Shown: positions 18,982 through 21,238 of the stretch, one piece after another
Layout: the number at the start of each line of letters is the position of its first letter
Position numbering within the stretch: position 1 is the stretch's first letter
Assembly: GCA_964200185.2 (NCBI GenBank)
Contig: CAXNAD020000356.1
Span: forward strand, 1-21,238
Source: Choristocarpus tenellus KU-1152
Lineage: Eukaryota; Phaeophyceae
Length of the DNA stretch: 21,238 bases
Direction: 5' to 3'
Notes under the pieces: model-generated
What the model saw: the letters and a program-made list of their open reading frames with translations, nothing else
The model's database searches: none
Told to the model about the DNA's origin: nothing
Translations under genes and position numbers: made by a program

Positions 18982-20889
18982 GTCAGGTCTGGGAACCTGT
19001 TTCTTACATTGAATGCTGATTCTGGCACTAGACATGTTTCATGGAGGCAGTCAGTAGGATGAACACTCTGGCAAATGCCAAAGGAGGCTGAATGGTGCGT
19101 TGTTATACTCCGCTCTTTTGAATGTTCTTTTCTTGTCCATTTGCACTGGTCAACAAGAGAAAGTACCAAACGAAATTGTATTGGTATTCATGCTATCATG
19201 TATGAACGTGTTCATTTGTTCTTAAGAACATTAAGATACACTGATATAGAGTATTTTTTTTGGAGATGGTGTTCTTCTGTGCAATACTTGAACATGACCC
19301 AGGGCTTGTGCGTATGAAGTAGTTACGAATTTGAAATTTCCTTGTTACAGTACTTGTTGGTGGAGCTCTATCTTACGTTGAATATGAGTTCAATAAGCGG
19401 CACATAGAAATGTTCTAGTTGGCGGAATACTTCATTTTCCTGCACGTGTTTTTATGGAATCAGCTTCATTACTTGACACTTGTCCAGAGAGAGGGAAGGC
19501 TAAGGAAATGTGCAGAAGAGTAAACCATGGGGTATTGGAAAGGAATAATCATATACCAAATGCAGTTTGAGCTTGGCTCAATGCTTATCTCGAGATAACT
19601 CAATGGTATGGTCTCTCTATTTTGGGAAGTGGGCTATACCTTCAGTTCAGCAGAACAACATACAGGCCCCCTCCACATTTTAATTGGTAGCATGTATGGC
19701 CCTGCCTGTATACTACTACAAGTATGAATCCTTTCCAGGTGTGTCAATGCTCAAAGTGCAATTGTAATATCACCTTGAAACTCTGTCGTTTGTAGTGCTA
19801 AAACTGCAAATCAGAGAGGGTCACACAATCCAGAAATCAGGGCTTCATTCACAAGTTGTTACCCTATACAATCCAGTCTACTATCATAATTCTAGCAGGT
19901 TATGATTGCACTAGTGTTGAAAATAGGATCCATTTAGTGTAGGCATTGCTGACAAGTTTGGCATAATATTCCTACACCCGGAAATCAGAAATCGGCAGTT
20001 GGCAGAGTGACATTACAATCTGTTGTGGGCAATGGACAAGAACTGGTATGTCTGTGCCATTTTGGTCAGACATAGGTATAGTGGAAGACAATTTGGATAA
20101 TGGGGTCCTCCATCATCAGACCCTCATACTGACAGGTACAAAAGAGTCAAACTAAACGAGAGAGTTGTGTTTTAAGCATGCTAACAAATATGTGCAAATT
20201 TCAGCTTTTTTACAGATATGAAGAGGTTATTTTCTGAAATGTGATGGAAAATTTTCAAAAAATAACGAAATAAATGCTCTCAAGTTGAACTTAGAACTTC
20301 GTCCAGAAATACTGGTGAATTCCAAGAGATTGAAAAACAGGCTTAAAATGCAAAACCACCAAAACCTAGTACCTCTCATTTACTTTGGCTCAAACCCATT
20401 GCCTACTCTCAGTGTCGATCACCCGTTTCCATTTTTTCCTAATTTTTTTACCCCTGTTCGCCCATTGGAAGTACTCTGATTGGATTAACAATACAATCCT
20501 TCTGTCCCACCACACATCACACACATTCCAGCTCTCATCCTCTTCTCCAGATCATTTTCACATGCTAGGAATCTTCCCATGCCACAGTACACCTTGGAAA
20601 TTAGGACGTCACCAACCAAGATCCAAGTCAATTATGACATAGGATGAGGAAGAGGAATTAGAACGTATGTGGTGTGTGGTGGGGTGTAGAGATTGCATTT
20701 TCGTCAAATTAGAGTAATACAAGGACAAAAACAGGGACAGAATTGAGCAAATAGCGGGCTGGATCGGATGAGTGACACGGAGAGGAGAGTACATAAGTGG
20801 TATTTGATATACCTGTGAACATGGGGATGAGTCTTGTGAAGGAGGGCAACATTATCCAACTTGTTTTCCCTATTCAGTCGGTACACCTA

Positions 20890-20972
20890 TATAAGAGAGG
20901 TCAATATAAGAGAAAACAGAATATAAGAGAGGGTAGATTGCCTTGTCACAATGTTTTACACTATAAGAGAGG
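20890..20972 (+). repeat. Four spaced TATAAGAGA direct repeats
   Basis: Copies start at 20890, 20905, 20922 and 20962. Three of them extend to TATAAGAGAGG; the spacings are 15, 17 and 40 bp. A degenerate inverted copy (TCTCTCTTACA) follows at 20994-21004. The first copy overlaps TATATAAG, which could act as a TATA box. The arrangement could be a protein-binding cluster or the end of a degenerate mobile element. Confidence 0.5.
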
Positions 20973-21238
20973 TTTCATCGTTTTCCTGCCAAATCTCTCT
21001 TACATCGAGCAAACTCGTATTTTGTTTTGCTCACGAATTCTGAATTATTATTATTTTGTTCTATGTTTGCATTCCACTCATTCCTCCTTCCCTCCCCATT
21101 GTACCCCCACTTACGACCACCCATTGTGACCTCTTCGCCACTGATTTCCTGTCCTCCCCCCCCCTGCCGTTCGCCCTCAGAATCTACCCCCTCTCGTCAC
21201 CGACTTACCACGAACACCCAACACCCCAGACCAACCAC

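Larger units (their letters stand above)
18507..21238. other. Region without a recognised gene, 3' flank of the transporter gene
   Basis: About 2.7 kb with no reading frame of protein-like character on either strand and no recognisable splice-linked exons. The first few hundred bases are probably the transporter 3' UTR; AATAAA lies at 18976-18981. Near the right end a TATAAGAGA repeat cluster occurs at 20890-20972. The last 180 bases are strongly C/T-rich on the plus strand, including a C10 run around 21158. Confidence 0.55.

Noticed and set aside
1-21238. CRISPR arrays, rRNA, bacterial operons, defence systems or insertion sequences
   Set aside because: No regular direct-repeat array, rRNA signature or transposase motif was seen, and the gene structure is eukaryotic. 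tRNA genes were looked for through the GTTCRANNC arm, and no convincing cloverleaf was found.

Overview
This window looks like nuclear DNA from an alga with a secondary, red-derived plastid, most likely a photosynthetic stramenopile; a haptophyte or cryptophyte is possible. The reasons are: genes broken into many short exons by GT-AG introns, spliced-gene architecture with no bacterial operons, a metazoan/yeast-style deubiquitinase, and two predicted proteins that begin with a signal peptide ending in A|F (A-F-A-P and A-F-Q). A|F is the phenylalanine-type bipartite plastid presequence of such algae. All gene models were assembled by hand from reading frames, splice consensus and phase agreement. 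Homologies come from remembered family motifs, not searches.

Layout. 1-2874: no convincing gene, only a weak helicase-like exon near the left edge. 3505-5847 (-): small three-exon gene for a one-pass membrane protein resembling mitochondrial ATP synthase subunit f, with extra candidate terminal exons at 5153-5212 and 2875-2941. 5848-6050: 203-bp divergent promoter region. 6051-10728 (+): ten-exon MINDY-1/2-type (FAM63) K48-ubiquitin deubiquitinase, 574 aa, with catalytic Cys27 and His357, ubiquitin-binding helices, a CaaX end and a roughly 150-residue insertion in the catalytic fold. 10729-11220: convergent 3' region. 11221-14388 (-): six-exon, about 222-aa protein of unknown family with a plastid-type presequence. 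14389-14902: 514-bp divergent promoter region. 14903-18506 (+): seven-exon folate-biopterin transporter family (BT1/FBT) protein, 546 aa, also with a plastid-type presequence, and with one well supported GC-AG intron. 18507-21238: no gene recognised; a short TATAAGAGA repeat cluster lies near the right end.

The genes are arranged as two head-to-head pairs. One pair joins a mitochondrial candidate with the deubiquitinase. The other joins two predicted plastid proteins, which makes the unknown 222-aa protein a candidate for co-regulation with the plastid pterin/folate transporter. The most novel items are this uncharacterised plastid protein, the alternative terminal exons of the subunit-f-like gene, the insertion in the MINDY domain, and the GC-AG intron.
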